Positions 17,961 through 26,401 of a DNA stretch of 64,000 nucleotides are shown piece after piece (position 1 is the first letter of the stretch; each line of letters begins with the position of its first letter). Location of the stretch: assembly GCA_963717955.1 (NCBI GenBank), contig CAVQXR010000003.1:124001-188000 (forward strand), written 5' to 3'. The notes beneath the pieces were generated by a model. The model saw only the letters and a list, made by a program, of their open reading frames with translations. It was not told the DNA's origin and did not search any database. The DNA is from CAVQXR01 sp963717955. Its GTDB lineage: Bacteria; Actinomycetota; Thermoleophilia; Gaiellales; Gaiellaceae. A program made the translations under genes and the position numbers.

Positions 17961-18994
17961 GAGGCGGGCGTCAGGGCGCGATCATGGACGGCCGCAGGGA
18001 GCGCGGCGCGAACGAACTCGAGGAACGCCTTCCTGTAGGCGAGCGTGTACAGATCGGCAGGCACCGACACGTCCGCCACCTCACCGTCGAACGGCACCTC
18101 GCGGGGGTCGAGGTCGCAGACGACCGGGATGTCCTCGAGGTAGACGGCGTGCTCGGCTTCCATCGCTTCCTGCACCGTCATCCCGGTGAAGCTCTCATCG
18201 TTCGCGACGCCCCAGAAGATCATGCACTCTCCGTACCCGATCGGGCTCGGGCACCCGACGAGGACGCGCTTGCCGATGTCGTCGTAGTCGTAGAGGATGA
18301 TCGAGACCCCCGGGGCAAACGTGTGGTAGCGCATCCAGGAGTCGCCGTCGTTCGACCAGGGCGCGCCCGGCCGCGCCTCGACGCGCCGCGTCATCCAGAC
18401 CTGTGTTCCGTCGCGTCGCACGTCGAGCGCCTCGACGCCGTGCGGTACCTGCCCCATCGTGCCGCGATGGACGAACGGGAAGTGGGCCACGTCGCGGAAG
18501 TTCTCCGTCGTCGCCGCGAGCCCGATCGTCGAGTGGATGGTCGGCCCGGCGACCCACTCGCCGAGGGCGAGCTCGTGGAACTCCGGGGGATCCGGCGGAG
18601 GCGAGAGCGGCTCGTCGAGCACCGTCCAGACGTGCCCCCACTGCTCGTGCGCAGGGTAGCTGCGAACGCGGGCAGTCGAGGGAATCCGCTTGTCCGAGCC
18701 GAGGAGCGAGGGAACGTACCTGCATTCGCCGGTCGCGCCGTCGAACGACCAACCGTGATACGCGCACGTGAGGAGGTCTCCGTTCACCTCACCCTTGGCG
18801 AGGTTCGCTCCGCGGTGGATACAGCGGCGGTGGAGGACACGCGGCTCGCCTTCCTCCGTGCGGAAGACCACCAGGCGTTCGCCGAGGAGCGTCGCCTCGA
18901 CCGGACGGTCGAGGTCCTGGGCTCGGGCTACCGGGAACCAGCAGCGGCGCAGGGCGAGGAGGATCTCATCGTGTTTGCTCCCGTTCTCGTTCAT
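17957..18994 (-). CDS. Rieske [2Fe-2S] aromatic-ring-hydroxylating oxygenase
   Basis: 345 residues from ATG 18994; fourteen further upstream codons are not family-like. The N-terminal Rieske domain has C-I-H (RRCIHRGANLAKG) and C-A-Y-H (LTCAYHGWSFDGATG). The C-terminal catalytic domain follows, with a likely non-heme iron site around NFRDVAHFPFVHRGTMG. This PAO/VanA-like architecture performs O-demethylation or N/C-hydroxylation with an external reductase, which is not in the window. Central oxidative step of the minus-strand operon. Confidence 0.93.
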   Translation of the reverse strand: MNENGSKHDEILLALRRCWFPVARAQDLDRPVEATLLGERLVVFRTEEGEPRVLHRRCIHRGANLAKGEVNGDLLTCAYHGWSFDGATGECRYVPSLLGSDKRIPSTARVRSYPAHEQWGHVWTVLDEPLSPPPDPPEFHELALGEWVAGPTIHSTIGLAATTENFRDVAHFPFVHRGTMGQVPHGVEALDVRRDGTQVWMTRRVEARPGAPWSNDGDSWMRYHTFAPGVSIILYDYDDIGKRVLVGCPSPIGYGECMIFWGVANDESFTGMTVQEAMEAEHAVYLEDIPVVCDLDPREVPFDGEVADVSVPADLYTLAYRKAFLEFVRAALPAAVHDRALTPAS

Positions 18995-19190
18995 CACGCT
19001 CCTCTGCGACGGACGGCGGTGTCGAGCAGGCGCCAAGACTACCGCGGGTCGCCCGTCCGGCGTGTCTGTCCGGGGCCACCCGTGCGAGCGCTGCCACGGT
19101 CGCGCGATCGATGTCGCGGGGCCCGGCCAGGTCCGCCTCGGAAGGCGTGAACGTGAGGCGGCCGCGCCTCGCCGGGCCGCCGACGGCCGT

Positions 19191-19916
19191 TCAGGAATCG
19201 ATCCAGCCGACCGCCCGGACCGGGCACCCGGTCAGGCCCGGCACGTTGAGCGGAAGGGCCGCGAAGCGGATGCGACTGCCCTTGAGCCGGTCGAGGTTGG
19301 TGAGGCCCTCGATGATGTAGACGTCGTTTCCGAGCAGCACGCGATGTGCCGGCCACGAGGGCGGGTTCGGCGTGTCCTTCGCGTACCAGCGGTGCACGAA
19401 GTACCCGTCGGGCAGGTGCTCGATCCCGGCAGGCTCGCAGCCCACCGCCCGGACGCCGCGCTCGACCAGCCATTCGGCAGCCTCGACCGTGAGATACGTC
19501 TGCTTCGTCCGGTCTTCCCTGCGCGCGACCGGCTTGAAGCCCGAGTGGATGAGGACGATGTCTCCGGGCTCGATGGTGGGTGTCGCGTTCGCGAGATCGT
19601 CCGCCGTGTACCCGTAGTCGACGTCTCCGCGGTAGAGATCGAGGACGACAGCCTCCCCGACCAACCGGGAGATGTCCACCTGCTCGAGGGCATATCCGTC
19701 CTCGTTCGTGTGGTTCGGCGCGTCCATGTGGGTGCCGAGGTGGTCGAACATCGAGAAGCGGGCGACCATCCCGTTGGCCGTCTCCCAGTTGGCGAGATAG
19801 GTGATGTCGACGCGGTTGTAGTCGTCGCTACCGAGATCGCCGAACATCTTCACCCCCGTCTCCTCGCTCAACGGGTGCGAGAGGTCGACGAGTTCGGGCC
19901 TCCAGCGCCCGCTCAT
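19191..19916 (-). CDS. Cyclase family protein (kynurenine formamidase-like)
   Basis: 241 residues from ATG 19916. The family motif HxGTHxDAPxH is intact in DHLGTHMDAPNH, with VDLSHPLSEET at the start and PGDIVLIHSG, AVGCEPAGIEHL later. These metal-dependent hydrolases open aryl formamides, isatin or cyclic amides. Its start overlaps the stop of the C45 gene (ATGA). A 196-bp spacer separates it from the Rieske gene, so an internal promoter there is possible. Confidence 0.94.
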   Translation of the reverse strand: MSGRWRPELVDLSHPLSEETGVKMFGDLGSDDYNRVDITYLANWETANGMVARFSMFDHLGTHMDAPNHTNEDGYALEQVDISRLVGEAVVLDLYRGDVDYGYTADDLANATPTIEPGDIVLIHSGFKPVARREDRTKQTYLTVEAAEWLVERGVRAVGCEPAGIEHLPDGYFVHRWYAKDTPNPPSWPAHRVLLGNDVYIIEGLTNLDRLKGSRIRFAALPLNVPGLTGCPVRAVGWIDS

Positions 19917-21016
19917 GCCGGCAGCGCGGCGAGGGCCGCGGCCCCGACGGGGTCGACGTACTCGCCCGAGCACGGCGGCCCGTTGGTCACCTCGAGCTTC
20001 CGTTGCTCGAGGTTCATCACGAGCGAGAAGACGGAGTGGATGCGCTTGCCCTCTGGGTCGACGATCTCGTCGACGTGCCGGCAGATCGAGTCGGGCGCGT
20101 TCGCGTGATCGCGCAGGATCGCCCGGGCGGCGTCGCCGTCGAGGCGGCCGTGGCTCTCGTCGAGGAGCCGCCGGACGCGGGCCAGGCGCACGAACGTGTC
20201 CGGGAACGCCGCCGCGCCGAGGTCGCGCACGCCCGTGAGCCGGAGGCTCTGCAGGTGGTTCGTGTGCGCCAGCACGTCCTGTTCGGGCAGCAGGACGTCG
20301 AGCTCTCCCGGCACCGCCTCGATGTCGACGCTCCCGTTTCCGTGCTGCGCGACCAGGAAGTTTGCCGCGGCGGCGATCCCGGCCCGGGCCACCGCGCCGA
20401 TCGCATCGCCCAGCGTCCGCGAATCGAGGATGCCGCGCAGGACGACGTGGAGGGGCGTGCCGGTCGGCTCGACCCGGTCGGTCACGATCGCGTTCAGGCA
20501 GACCCCGAGCCCGGCCGAGTTGAAGCCGAGCTTGCCGACGATCCCGGCCTCCGTCAGCATCGTCAACGACGGCTTCCCGGGCTGCTCGATCCGCAGGACG
20601 ACCATCGACTCCGACAGCGAGGGCCGCCAGTCCCAGTTCTGGGCGAGCACCGTCGTCTCGCCCCGCGTTGCACGTCCGAAGGCCGAGAACGCCGTGCAGC
20701 CGTCGACGAACCGTGCGCTCAACGCGATCTCGGAGCGGGAGTTGAGCGCGAGCAGCTCCGCGTGCTCGAACCCGCTCCCCTCCGCCACGCCGCGGATCTC
20801 CTCGGCGATCTCGGCGTCGTAGCGCTCGATCGGGCCCGCGTAGGACTGACCGATGCGCTTCGCCTCCTCCCAGTCGATCCGGACGAAGTCGCGGAAGATC
20901 TGGCGGTAGGTGTCGAGGGTCGCAGCGACCTGGTCGCGGCACTTGAGCCCGTGCTGGACGCCGCGCTCGAACGCGCTATCGGTGCTGATCTCGTGGACGG
21001 GAAACGGAAGCGTCAT
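19913..21016 (-). CDS. C45-family acyltransferase/amidohydrolase (isopenicillin N acyltransferase-like)
   Basis: 367 residues. The Ntn-hydrolase nucleophile Cys is in RFVDGCTAFSAFG, with the conserved AQNWDWRPS and GKLGFNSAGLGVCLNAI segments and HTNHLQS later, as in acyl-CoA:6-APA acyltransferase relatives. Family members self-cleave before the Cys. It is the first gene of the minus-strand operon with the cyclase, Rieske oxygenase, deacetylase, VOC and SDR. Probably cleaves an amide bond that exposes the substrate for ring opening and oxidation. Confidence 0.93.
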   Translation of the reverse strand: MTLPFPVHEISTDSAFERGVQHGLKCRDQVAATLDTYRQIFRDFVRIDWEEAKRIGQSYAGPIERYDAEIAEEIRGVAEGSGFEHAELLALNSRSEIALSARFVDGCTAFSAFGRATRGETTVLAQNWDWRPSLSESMVVLRIEQPGKPSLTMLTEAGIVGKLGFNSAGLGVCLNAIVTDRVEPTGTPLHVVLRGILDSRTLGDAIGAVARAGIAAAANFLVAQHGNGSVDIEAVPGELDVLLPEQDVLAHTNHLQSLRLTGVRDLGAAAFPDTFVRLARVRRLLDESHGRLDGDAARAILRDHANAPDSICRHVDEIVDPEGKRIHSVFSLVMNLEQRKLEVTNGPPCSGEYVDPVGAAALAALPA

Positions 21017-21209
21017 CCTCTCCTCCTCACACCGTCGCGGTCGTGTGGCTTCGGACGGACGTCTCTGTCGAGCGAGACGCCGAGCAACGCTAATCGTTCA
21101 GGTCGCGACAGCCTAACCGGTGGAGCCGGCGCTCGCCTCTCGCCGAGCCAGCCTGTGGTGGGAAGGTGCAGAAGCTCCTCGAACGTCGTCGGCTTGCCGG
21201 CACGACGGG

Positions 21210-22217
21210 CTACGGGAATCGCTCGAGGGCCGGGTCGAGATCCAGGCGACCTCCGCTCCGGCACTCGCCCGGCACGAGGTACTCGAGGTTCGAGGCACCC
21301 CGATCCACGTTCTCGACGAGCTGCTGGCGCATCATCTGGGCGGCCGTGTCCTGCGAGAGGCCGAGCCGCTGGCCGAGCGCGACGCCGCTCTGGAACGCGT
21401 AGCACTCGGTCGTGCCCTCGTCCGAAACGCCCCGGAGGTGCCAGGCCTCGTGAGCGAGGACTGCGAGCGCGCGCGCCGTGCGGCTGGAGGTCGTCTCGCC
21501 CTCGAACGCGAGCCGGTAGAGGTCGTAGCAGCGCTCCGGTGTCAGGTACGCGAGCGTGCCGCCGACGGTGGCGACGCCGTCGGCGTCCTGGACGAAGCCG
21601 ACGTGCGAGCCCGACTCGTCGCATCGCATCGAGACCGGCTTCCCCGCGATCCGTGACGCTTCCTCGGAGATCCGCGTCACGGTCCGTTGGCGCGAGTCGT
21701 CAGCGAGCGAGTCCCATCCCGTATGGGCCTGGACGACCCAGACGAGCGCCGCGAGCGCCCCGATCACTGCGATGCCGGCAGCGAAGCGGAGAATCGGGCT
21801 CGACCACCGCCCGTGGCGACCGGTCGCGGGAACGGGCTCGGCTGGCTGCTCGTCGCCCTCCTCGCTGCGCGCGCCCTCGATCAGCGCGTCGAGCTCGTCG
21901 CCCGTCTCGCCCGCGTAGGAGATCCACAGCTCGTCGCCGCCGTCGCGGACGAGCAGTAGCTCCTCCGCCTCCTCGGCGTAGCCGTACCGCTCGAGATCGC
22001 GAGTCTGCGGGCCACGGCCCGGCCGCCGCGACGTTTCGGCGCGCACGGCGCTGACGACGAAGTGCAGCTCGAGCCCGACGGCAACCGCGAACACGAGCCA
22101 GATCGGGACCGTCGAGCGCAGCCAGTACGGACCGAAGACCCACGCGAGGACGAACGCGGCCAGCACGACGCGCGCGAGCACCGCCGAACTCGGACGCCAG
22201 TCCGGTCGTCCCTCCAC
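21210..22217 (-). CDS. Membrane protein with HExxH zinc-metallopeptidase-like domain
   Basis: 335 residues from GTG 22217. Two adjacent membrane helices at about 13-30 and 36-56, a cytoplasmic-looking acidic region, a third helix at about 142-164, then an outer domain with H256-E-A-W-H260 and a downstream acidic E271 in DEGTTECYAFQ. This spacing fits a gluzincin-type zinc site. Two cysteines (C200 and C230) may form a disulfide. I do not recognise a named family; it may be a membrane-anchored protease. Confidence 0.82.
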   Translation of the reverse strand: MEGRPDWRPSSAVLARVVLAAFVLAWVFGPYWLRSTVPIWLVFAVAVGLELHFVVSAVRAETSRRPGRGPQTRDLERYGYAEEAEELLLVRDGGDELWISYAGETGDELDALIEGARSEEGDEQPAEPVPATGRHGRWSSPILRFAAGIAVIGALAALVWVVQAHTGWDSLADDSRQRTVTRISEEASRIAGKPVSMRCDESGSHVGFVQDADGVATVGGTLAYLTPERCYDLYRLAFEGETTSSRTARALAVLAHEAWHLRGVSDEGTTECYAFQSGVALGQRLGLSQDTAAQMMRQQLVENVDRGASNLEYLVPGECRSGGRLDLDPALERFP

Positions 22218-22329
22218 GCCCTGACGGTAGCGGGATCCGCTACGGGCGCCGCAACGGGCCCGGAGCCCCCGATCTCTCGCAGCGGGCGCGCTGACGGCGC
22301 TCGCCACCGAGGCCGGCCTACCCCCGGGA

Positions 22330-22535
22330 GCGAGTTCGACACGACCTGGGTCCTCGAGTATCCCGACGCAGAGACGCTCGGTCGCCGTCGCCGGGCTGGC
22401 CATCCTCGCGGGACCTGAACGCGAGCACGAGCTGAAGACGTCGATCGTCGAGGGCCTCGCCCCCTACTGCACCCGCGACGGGAGCTACCGCCTCTCCAAC
22501 CAGTACCACTACCCGCCGCGGCGCAGCCCATGGAA
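22330..22535 (+). pseudogene. Decayed gene end, methyltransferase-like C-terminus
   Basis: Reading plus-strand frames in turn gives TTWVLEYPDAETLG, then in another frame (after about 22385) ILAGPEREHELKTSIVEG and APYCTRDGSYRLSNQYHY. These pieces join into one plausible C-terminal tail resembling SAM-dependent methyltransferase ends (DGSYRLENxYHY type). No start, no intact frame and an immediate frame change mark it as a remnant. The family call is from memory of the tail motif and is tentative. Confidence 0.42.
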
Positions 22536-22563
22536 GAGGCCCGCATCGCAGGCCCCTCCCGAG

Positions 22564-22636
22564 TGGCCCCGGGAGGACTCGAACCTCCGACACCCGCTTT
22601 AGGAGAGCGGTGCTCTATCCCCTGAGCTACGAGGCC
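22564..22636 (-). tRNA. tRNA-Arg (anticodon CCT)
   Basis: 73 nt folding as a standard cloverleaf: acceptor GGCCTCG pairs with CGGGGCC (one U-G), D-arm GCTCAGGGGATAGAGC, anticodon stem CCGCT/AGCGG with loop CTCCTAA, and T-arm GGAGGTTCGAGTCCTCC. Anticodon CCT lies at 22601-22603. Discriminator A; CCA is not encoded. Genes on both sides are decayed remnants, so this tRNA may mark the edge of an accessory region. Confidence 0.95.
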
Positions 22637-22785
22637 GTTTCACGAAGGCTACGGTAGCGCGCCGCGGGCCGCTCGCTTCGGTCAGCGGGGTCGGCGCATG
22701 CCTTGACGATCGCGAGGCCGGACGGGCGAGCCCAGTCCGGCCTCGGAGCTCGCAGTGGGCGAGCGTCACTCTTCTCGGTCGCGGC

Positions 22786-23005
22786 TCAGGCAGGCGTGGG
22801 GACCGGGGCGCCCTGGTTCACGACCGTCACGCCGAACGGCTGCACGGGCTCCTTGAAGGTCGAGACGAATCTCGGACTCCGAGAAGAAGCCCACGACCTT
22901 CACCGTCTCGTCACCGACGTTGACGAGCCCGTGCGGGACCGGCTCGCCCGCGGCCGGCGGCCAGCGGTCCTCATCGCCGCGGTGCGCCATGCCGTCGACT
23001 TCCAG
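22786..23005 (-). pseudogene. Decayed cupin-domain gene
   Basis: On the minus strand one frame reads PVPHGLVNVGDETVKVVGFF and SESEI, the classic second half of a cupin barrel; after about 22868 the continuation VSTFKEPVQPFGVTVVNQG and APVPTPA is in a different frame and ends at a TGA (22786-22788). The N-terminal part is scrambled upstream. At least one frameshift plus loss of the 5' half mark a pseudogene. Confidence 0.55.
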
Positions 23006-23199
23006 ACGTGGCGCTCACTCACGGCCGGGGATGTCATCGGTCGAGCCGAGGCAGTCGGGCTCGCCACCGCGCTCGTCGAAGCCGCAGCGGCTCCACGGCC
23101 CCGCCTCGTGGGCCGACGGCTCGGAATCGAGCGGGAGCGGTCGGCGTCCTGACGACGGAGCCCTCGCGGCGTCCTGCCGGCGCCGCTCCCGAGGAGTGG

Positions 23200-23283
23200 T
23201 TGCCAAACGATCTTGTGCGTGATATCAGATGTCTCGGTGGCCTGCGGCCCGCCGGTGAGGAGAAGAGGGGTCGCGCGCGTGCC
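23200..23283 (+). promoter_or_regulatory. Promoter and leader module, copy 1
   Basis: -35 TTGCCA (23200-23205), 17-bp spacer containing CTTGTGCGTG, -10 TATCAG (23223-23228). The following 50 nt (GGCCTGCGGCC, then GTGAGGAG and GGTCGCGCGCGTGCCA) closely match the region at 57024-57095 upstream of the amidohydrolase. It sits 69 bp before the ATG of the membrane-protein gene. Confidence 0.55.
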
Positions 23284-23296
23284 AGGAAAGCCTTCC

Positions 23297-24523
23297 ATGC
23301 TCGAGACGCCCGACGACGTCGGGGTCGAGAGCGCTGACGACGCGCCAGAGCAGGCGATCCGCGCCACCCGGCTCGATCGAAACCGTCCGCCGCTTCGCGG
23401 GTCGCTGCTGCCGTGCCAGCCGCCGCGCCGGTGGCGGGCGAGACGCCAGGCGAGGAAGGACGAGCAGGAACGGATCGCCCAGAACCTCGACGAGTGGCGA
23501 AAGCGGCGCGAAGGTCTCACCTGGAAGGTCTATGTCGTCGATCGCACGATCTGGCTCAGTGACGAGCTGAGGCTCGCCGAGCTTCAGCCCCGACGGCGAC
23601 CGTGGCCGAGCAGCACGAGGTCGTCAAGAGCTGCAGGACGTTGCTCGTCGATGCCGCTCGAACCGTTCAGGGGCAGTTCTGGCGGAACATCGGCAACTGG
23701 TTCACCGGCTACGACATCGACCGTGCCTGGTCGGCGCTCCACGCCGCCCAGGCGCAACTCCTGCTGATCCAGAGCGAAGCAGCGCTCCGTGCCCAGCTTC
23801 CCGAGATCGACGCGAGCCTGCGACGCTTCGCAGGAAGCGACCCGAGGCGCCGCCTACCGGGCAGTCGTCGAGCAAGCTCGCGAAGGGAGCCTGACGATCG
23901 AGCAGCGCCGCGCCCTGCGGCAGGTGATGGAGACCGCGTTCACGGAGATCGACGCGCTCTACAGTCGGATCCGGAGCTTCCGCAATGCGCTGATCGGAAC
24001 GGCGCTCTTTCTCATCCTCGCCCTCGCGTTGATCGCCGCCTTCTCCTCCTCCTCGGACTGGCTGCCGCTGTGTTCACACCCGACACTGTCGGAGGCAACC
24101 TGCCAGGAACCCGAGGTTTGGCAGATCTTACTCGTCGGGGGCCTTGGAGGCCTGCTCGCTGCGGTCGCTGCGCTGCGACGGCTGCAGGGGTTTCGAGGCC
24201 CCTACAGCCTGCCGCTCGTCCAGGCCGCGCTGAAGATCCCGACCGGCGCGCTGACCGGGCTTCTCGGTGCGCTCTTCGTCCAGAATGCGGTCTTCGATCT
24301 CTTCGCGCCGCAGCCGGGATCGGAGATTCTCGCGTACGTCGCGCTGTTCGGCTACGCGCAGGAGGCCTTCACCCGCGCCGTCGACACGCGGGCCGCCGAG
24401 ATCCTCGCACCTGTCAAGGTCGCCTCGGATAGCGACGACACACAGAAGCCCGTCGAGATCGTTGCCCCCGGCAACGCCGGCCCGGACGGCGACGACACGC
24501 AGGGAGAAAGGAACGGTGCCTAG
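23297..24523 (+). CDS. Membrane protein of unknown function, read in three frame segments
   Basis: Starts at ATG 23297. Segment 1 (to about 23575) is a basic coiled-coil region (ARKDEQERIAQNLDEWRKRR). Segment 2, shifted by one base, runs ATVAEQHEVVKSCRTLL to PEIDASLR (about 23820). Segment 3, shifted back, gives AAYRAVVEQAREGSLTIEQR, a membrane helix (GTALFLILALALIAAF), a second (ILLVGGLGGLLAAVAAL), a probable third (TGALTGLLGALFV) and an acidic tail. Sequence flows smoothly across both breaks, so I treat them as consensus errors or recent lesions. No family recognised. It shares its promoter module with the amidohydrolase gene at 57.3 kb and precedes the M23 gene by 68 bp. Confidence 0.75.
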
Positions 24524-24591
24524 ACCACTAGCGCACCGCGGCCGCCGCAGCACGGCGGAAACGACACTGCAGCGAGAGAGGAGAGAACGCA

Positions 24592-25305
24592 ATGCATCGT
24601 CAGCTCGCGCTCAAGGATCCCCACATCGAAGGCGCCGACATCGAGGAGGTGCAACGGCTACTCGGGTTCGCCGGAGGCGATGTGGACGGCGATTTCGGCC
24701 CCATCACCGCCCACCGCGTCGCGGAGTGGAAGTGGCAGGTCGGCTACCCGGTGAACCAGATCAACAGCACGCTCGGCCTGCCTGCCCTCCGTTTTCTGTT
24801 CGGGGAGGTACCGTTCCCGGCAGACTTCGCTCGACGGGCCGAGGAACGGCGGGAAAAGACCTTCGTCCCGACGAAGAACGGCATCGTGCTGCCGCTCCCG
24901 CCGCCGGTGCCCCTCCGCTCGGAGTTCGCGTTCGTCGAGCCACAGGGTGCGCCCGACAAGAACGGCGTCAGACATCATGCCGGGCTCGACTGGTTCGCTC
25001 CCACCGGCACGGTCGTGCGTGCCCCGGCCGCGGGAAGGATCATCGAAGCCAACCCGTCGGTGGGCACGAGCGGTCAGGTCTTCGGCGGGACCGCGAAGAT
25101 CCAGGCCGGGGATCGCAAGGTCTGGATCTTCCGGCACGTCGTGCCGGCGGTGGCCGTGGGTGCCCGCGTCACCGCCGGGCAGCCGGTTGCCGCAGTCAGC
25201 CGATGGGACGACGGGCCCGAGCACGCCCACATCGAGATCCGCAAGACGAACGAGGGAGGACACGTCTTCGAGAACATGCTCGACCCGCTGCCGTTCTTCC
25301 GTTGA
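24592..25305 (+). CDS. M23-type (LytM/LysM-like) peptidase with N-terminal peptidoglycan-binding domain
   Basis: 237 residues with an AGAGAGGAGAG ribosome binding site. Residues 5-60 are a peptidoglycan-binding-like helical bundle (EEVQRLLGFAGGDVDGDFGP). Residues 108-235 hold the zinc site of M23 endopeptidases: H129-A-G-L-D133 and H211-A-H213-IEI. No signal peptide or membrane segment is present, so export would need another route or lysis. Probably co-transcribed with the preceding membrane protein. Likely cleaves peptide cross-links of peptidoglycan. Confidence 0.93.
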   Translation: MHRQLALKDPHIEGADIEEVQRLLGFAGGDVDGDFGPITAHRVAEWKWQVGYPVNQINSTLGLPALRFLFGEVPFPADFARRAEERREKTFVPTKNGIVLPLPPPVPLRSEFAFVEPQGAPDKNGVRHHAGLDWFAPTGTVVRAPAAGRIIEANPSVGTSGQVFGGTAKIQAGDRKVWIFRHVVPAVAVGARVTAGQPVAAVSRWDDGPEHAHIEIRKTNEGGHVFENMLDPLPFFR

Positions 25306-25355
25306 ACTCGTTTCAGGATGACGTTGCGCCGCAAGGCTTCATTCTGAAACGAGTT
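25305..25355. terminator. Bidirectional hairpin between convergent genes
   Basis: A 16-bp inverted repeat (AACTCGTTTCAG/CTGAAACGAGTT core, one mismatch) at 25305-25320 and 25340-25355 with a 19-nt loop that itself contains TTGCGCCGCAA. It lies exactly between the M23 stop and the end of the convergent nitrile hydratase operon and overlaps the latter's stop. No long T-run, as is common in high-GC terminators. Confidence 0.7.
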
Positions 25356-25743
25356 CATGGGCGGAGAAGTCCTCGGGCTCGAGCTCGATCGGCTCGCCGT
25401 GGGGCGTGCGGCCGGCGGCGTGGGCCCAGGCGTCTCGATACCGTGCGCGCGTCGCGCCCTCGACGATCCGCTTGTCGGCGAGGAGGCGCTCGAGGGCGGC
25501 GAGCCAGTGGTGGTAGTACGTGTCACCAGCGTCGGGGTCGCCTGCCGCCTGGGCTCGCGCGATCTCCCCTCCGAGCGCCTGCGCCCATTCGAGACGCGTG
25601 AACGCGCCACCCTGTTCCAGCGCGACGGCGAGCGCGAAGGCCTGGGCCTCCCACGGGGCGGCGAAGACCGGTCCCTCGGCGTCCCGGGGCAGGGCCGCGA
25701 GCCGTTGCGGTTCGTCCGCCGCCGGGTGCGGATCGGGCGTCAT
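25339..25743 (-). CDS. Nitrile hydratase accessory/activator protein
   Basis: 134 residues. The stretch PVFAAPWEAQAFALAVAL followed by FTRLEWAQALGGEI matches nitrile hydratase accessory proteins, which resemble the N-terminal part of the beta subunit and act as cobalt chaperones by self-subunit exchange. YYHHWLAALERLLADK is the usual second half. It is the last gene of the alpha-beta-activator operon, one base after the beta subunit. Its C-terminal end runs into the terminator hairpin. Confidence 0.88.
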   Translation of the reverse strand: MTPDPHPAADEPQRLAALPRDAEGPVFAAPWEAQAFALAVALEQGGAFTRLEWAQALGGEIARAQAAGDPDAGDTYYHHWLAALERLLADKRIVEGATRARYRDAWAHAAGRTPHGEPIELEPEDFSAHELVSE

Positions 25744-25744
25744 C

Positions 25745-26401
25745 TCAGGCGGGGTCCAGGTACGGCTCGAACGCCTCGACCGAGACGATCAGGGCGGGAT
25801 CCGAGCCCTCGCCCCAGAGCTCCTGCCCGCGGAAGCGCACGGTGTAGAGCCAGTGCGCGTCATCGTGCCCGAGCGCAGACATGTCCGGGAAGACGTGGTG
25901 GCCCTGAACACGCTCGACCGTGCCGAGGCGCCCGCGCACGTAACGGGGCAGCCGGGTGTGGGTCGCTGGGTGGATGTTCCTGGCTCGCACATGGTCGCCC
26001 GGGGCAAAGCGCGGCGCCGCCGCCGCCGGACGGGTGAACGACCCGCGCGTCCGCACCGCCTCGAGGTGATCCACCGTGAAGGCGCCGCGCGGAAGCGGCA
26101 CACCCGCTCCGAACGAGCGGCCCGCCTGGAGCTCGTCGTCGCCGACGTAGCCGCGCTCGACGAGCAGCCGCTCCATCGCCAGCTGCCATCGCTCGAAGTA
26201 GGTGGAGGAGAGGTACACCGTCGGCGGCAACCTTTCCCGCGAGAATCGCGACATGTCGATGTTCCAGGCTCCGGCGGCGCCCAGCGCGCGGTTCATGGCC
26301 ATCACGCGGCCCTCCCACGCGTGGTGGAAGGACGGCCCGACGGGCTCGGAGACGACGGGCCCGAAGCCGTCCATCCCACCCATGTCGTGGACGCCGTCCA
26401 T
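25745..26401 (-). CDS. nthB: Nitrile hydratase subunit beta
   Basis: 218 residues from ATG 26401. Family start MDGVHDMGGMDGFGPV is unmistakable, followed by HHAWEGRVMAMNRAL, YFERWQLAMERLLVERG and the C-terminal SH3-like barrel (FAPGDHVRARN, HTRLPRYVRGRLG, WGEGSDP). Subunit beta shapes the active-site tunnel. Start overlaps the alpha stop (TGATG), giving coupled synthesis. No amidase gene is adjacent, so the amide product must be handled elsewhere. Confidence 0.95.
   Translation of the reverse strand: MDGVHDMGGMDGFGPVVSEPVGPSFHHAWEGRVMAMNRALGAAGAWNIDMSRFSRERLPPTVYLSSTYFERWQLAMERLLVERGYVGDDELQAGRSFGAGVPLPRGAFTVDHLEAVRTRGSFTRPAAAAPRFAPGDHVRARNIHPATHTRLPRYVRGRLGTVERVQGHHVFPDMSALGHDDAHWLYTVRFRGQELWGEGSDPALIVSVEAFEPYLDPA

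Noticed and set aside
19917..20942. Upstream extension of the cyclase frame and long plus-strand frame 20003-22054
   Set aside because: Both overlap the intact C45 gene and read as Arg-rich shadow sequence.
22703..23152. 149-codon plus-strand frame after tRNA-Arg
   Set aside because: The opposite strand carries recognisable cupin sequence in two frames, so this frame is antisense to a pseudogene.
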